Below are positions 63,997-64,000 of a stretch of DNA of 64,000 bases, piece by piece (positions within the stretch are counted from its first letter, which is position 1; each line of letters starts with the position of its first letter). This DNA is from Streptomyces sp. NBC_01275 (GTDB taxonomy: Bacteria > Actinomycetota > Actinomycetes > Streptomycetales > Streptomycetaceae). Where the stretch lies: positions 9,734,001-9,798,000 of the forward strand of contig NZ_JAPEOZ010000001.1 in assembly GCF_026340655.1 (NCBI RefSeq), written 5' to 3'. The notes beneath the pieces were generated by a model. The model was not told the DNA's origin, did not search any database, and was given only the letters and a program-made list of their open reading frames with translations. Position numbers and translations under genes: made by a program.

Positions 63997-64000
63997 GGGA

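Overview
The window is very GC-rich (codon third positions are almost all G or C) and densely packed. Its gene content is typical of the Streptomyces chromosome: GTG starts, purine-rich ribosome sites, a GlgE/TreS/maltokinase/GlgB alpha-glucan cluster, SpoIIE-type phosphatases, RsbW-like ATPases, SigB-family sigma factors and secreted hydrolases. I assign it to Streptomyces or a close relative; the species cannot be told. I saw no rRNA, tRNA, CRISPR array, IS element or prophage.

Layout. 1-9 kb: an aldehyde-dehydrogenase-like gene cut by the window edge, a truncated SDR remnant, a saccharopine-dehydrogenase-like enzyme, a TetR regulator, a divergent ArgP-like/LysE pair, an MFS exporter, a stand-alone cyclic-nucleotide-binding protein and two small hypothetical genes. 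9-16.7 kb: FUSC membrane protein, type II NADH dehydrogenase, RsbW-like ATPase, long-chain acyl-CoA ligase and a YbdK-type carboxylate-amine ligase. 16.8-27.5 kb: central alpha-glucan/trehalose metabolism. glgE-treS-mak-glgB are read leftwards; a DUF5133 gene lies upstream of them, and a degenerate ATPase gene plus glgX are read rightwards. 27.5-32.4 kb: VOC protein, SigB-family sigma factor, and a MarR-ABC ATPase-ABC permease operon with a perfect palindrome at its promoter. 32.4-41 kb: a divergent hemC paralogue, a secreted NPP1 (Nep1-like) protein, an ATP-dependent DNA ligase, two orphan histidine kinases, a zinc alcohol dehydrogenase, a catalytically degenerate SDR and a GDSL esterase. 41-47 kb: a P450-ferredoxin-ferredoxin reductase operon and an atypical response regulator, flanked by two paralogous MarR genes that share a 17-bp operator-like motif and appear leaderless. 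47-57 kb: MFS exporter, DoxX-like protein, peroxiredoxin, PAS-GAF-SpoIIE-ATPase phosphatase, a DUF4157 protein with a possible nuclease-like tail plus a small downstream gene, aldo/keto reductase, TauD-type dioxygenase and LLM oxidoreductase. 57-64 kb: a decayed zinc-metalloprotease gene, an MHYT sensor, a secreted M4 metalloprotease, a secreted GH64 beta-1,3-glucanase behind a LacI-type palindrome, and a dienelactone hydrolase.

The most coherent metabolic unit is the glycogen/trehalose block: TreS interconverts trehalose and maltose, Mak makes maltose-1-phosphate, GlgE extends alpha-1,4-glucan, GlgB branches it and GlgX debranches it. The two candidates for something new are the DUF4157 protein with its downstream gene (possible toxin/immunity pair) and the P450 locus bracketed by twin MarR genes with shared operator motifs. 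Several intergenic regions carry short tandem repeats with periods of 7, 15, 20, 23, 28 and 36 bp.
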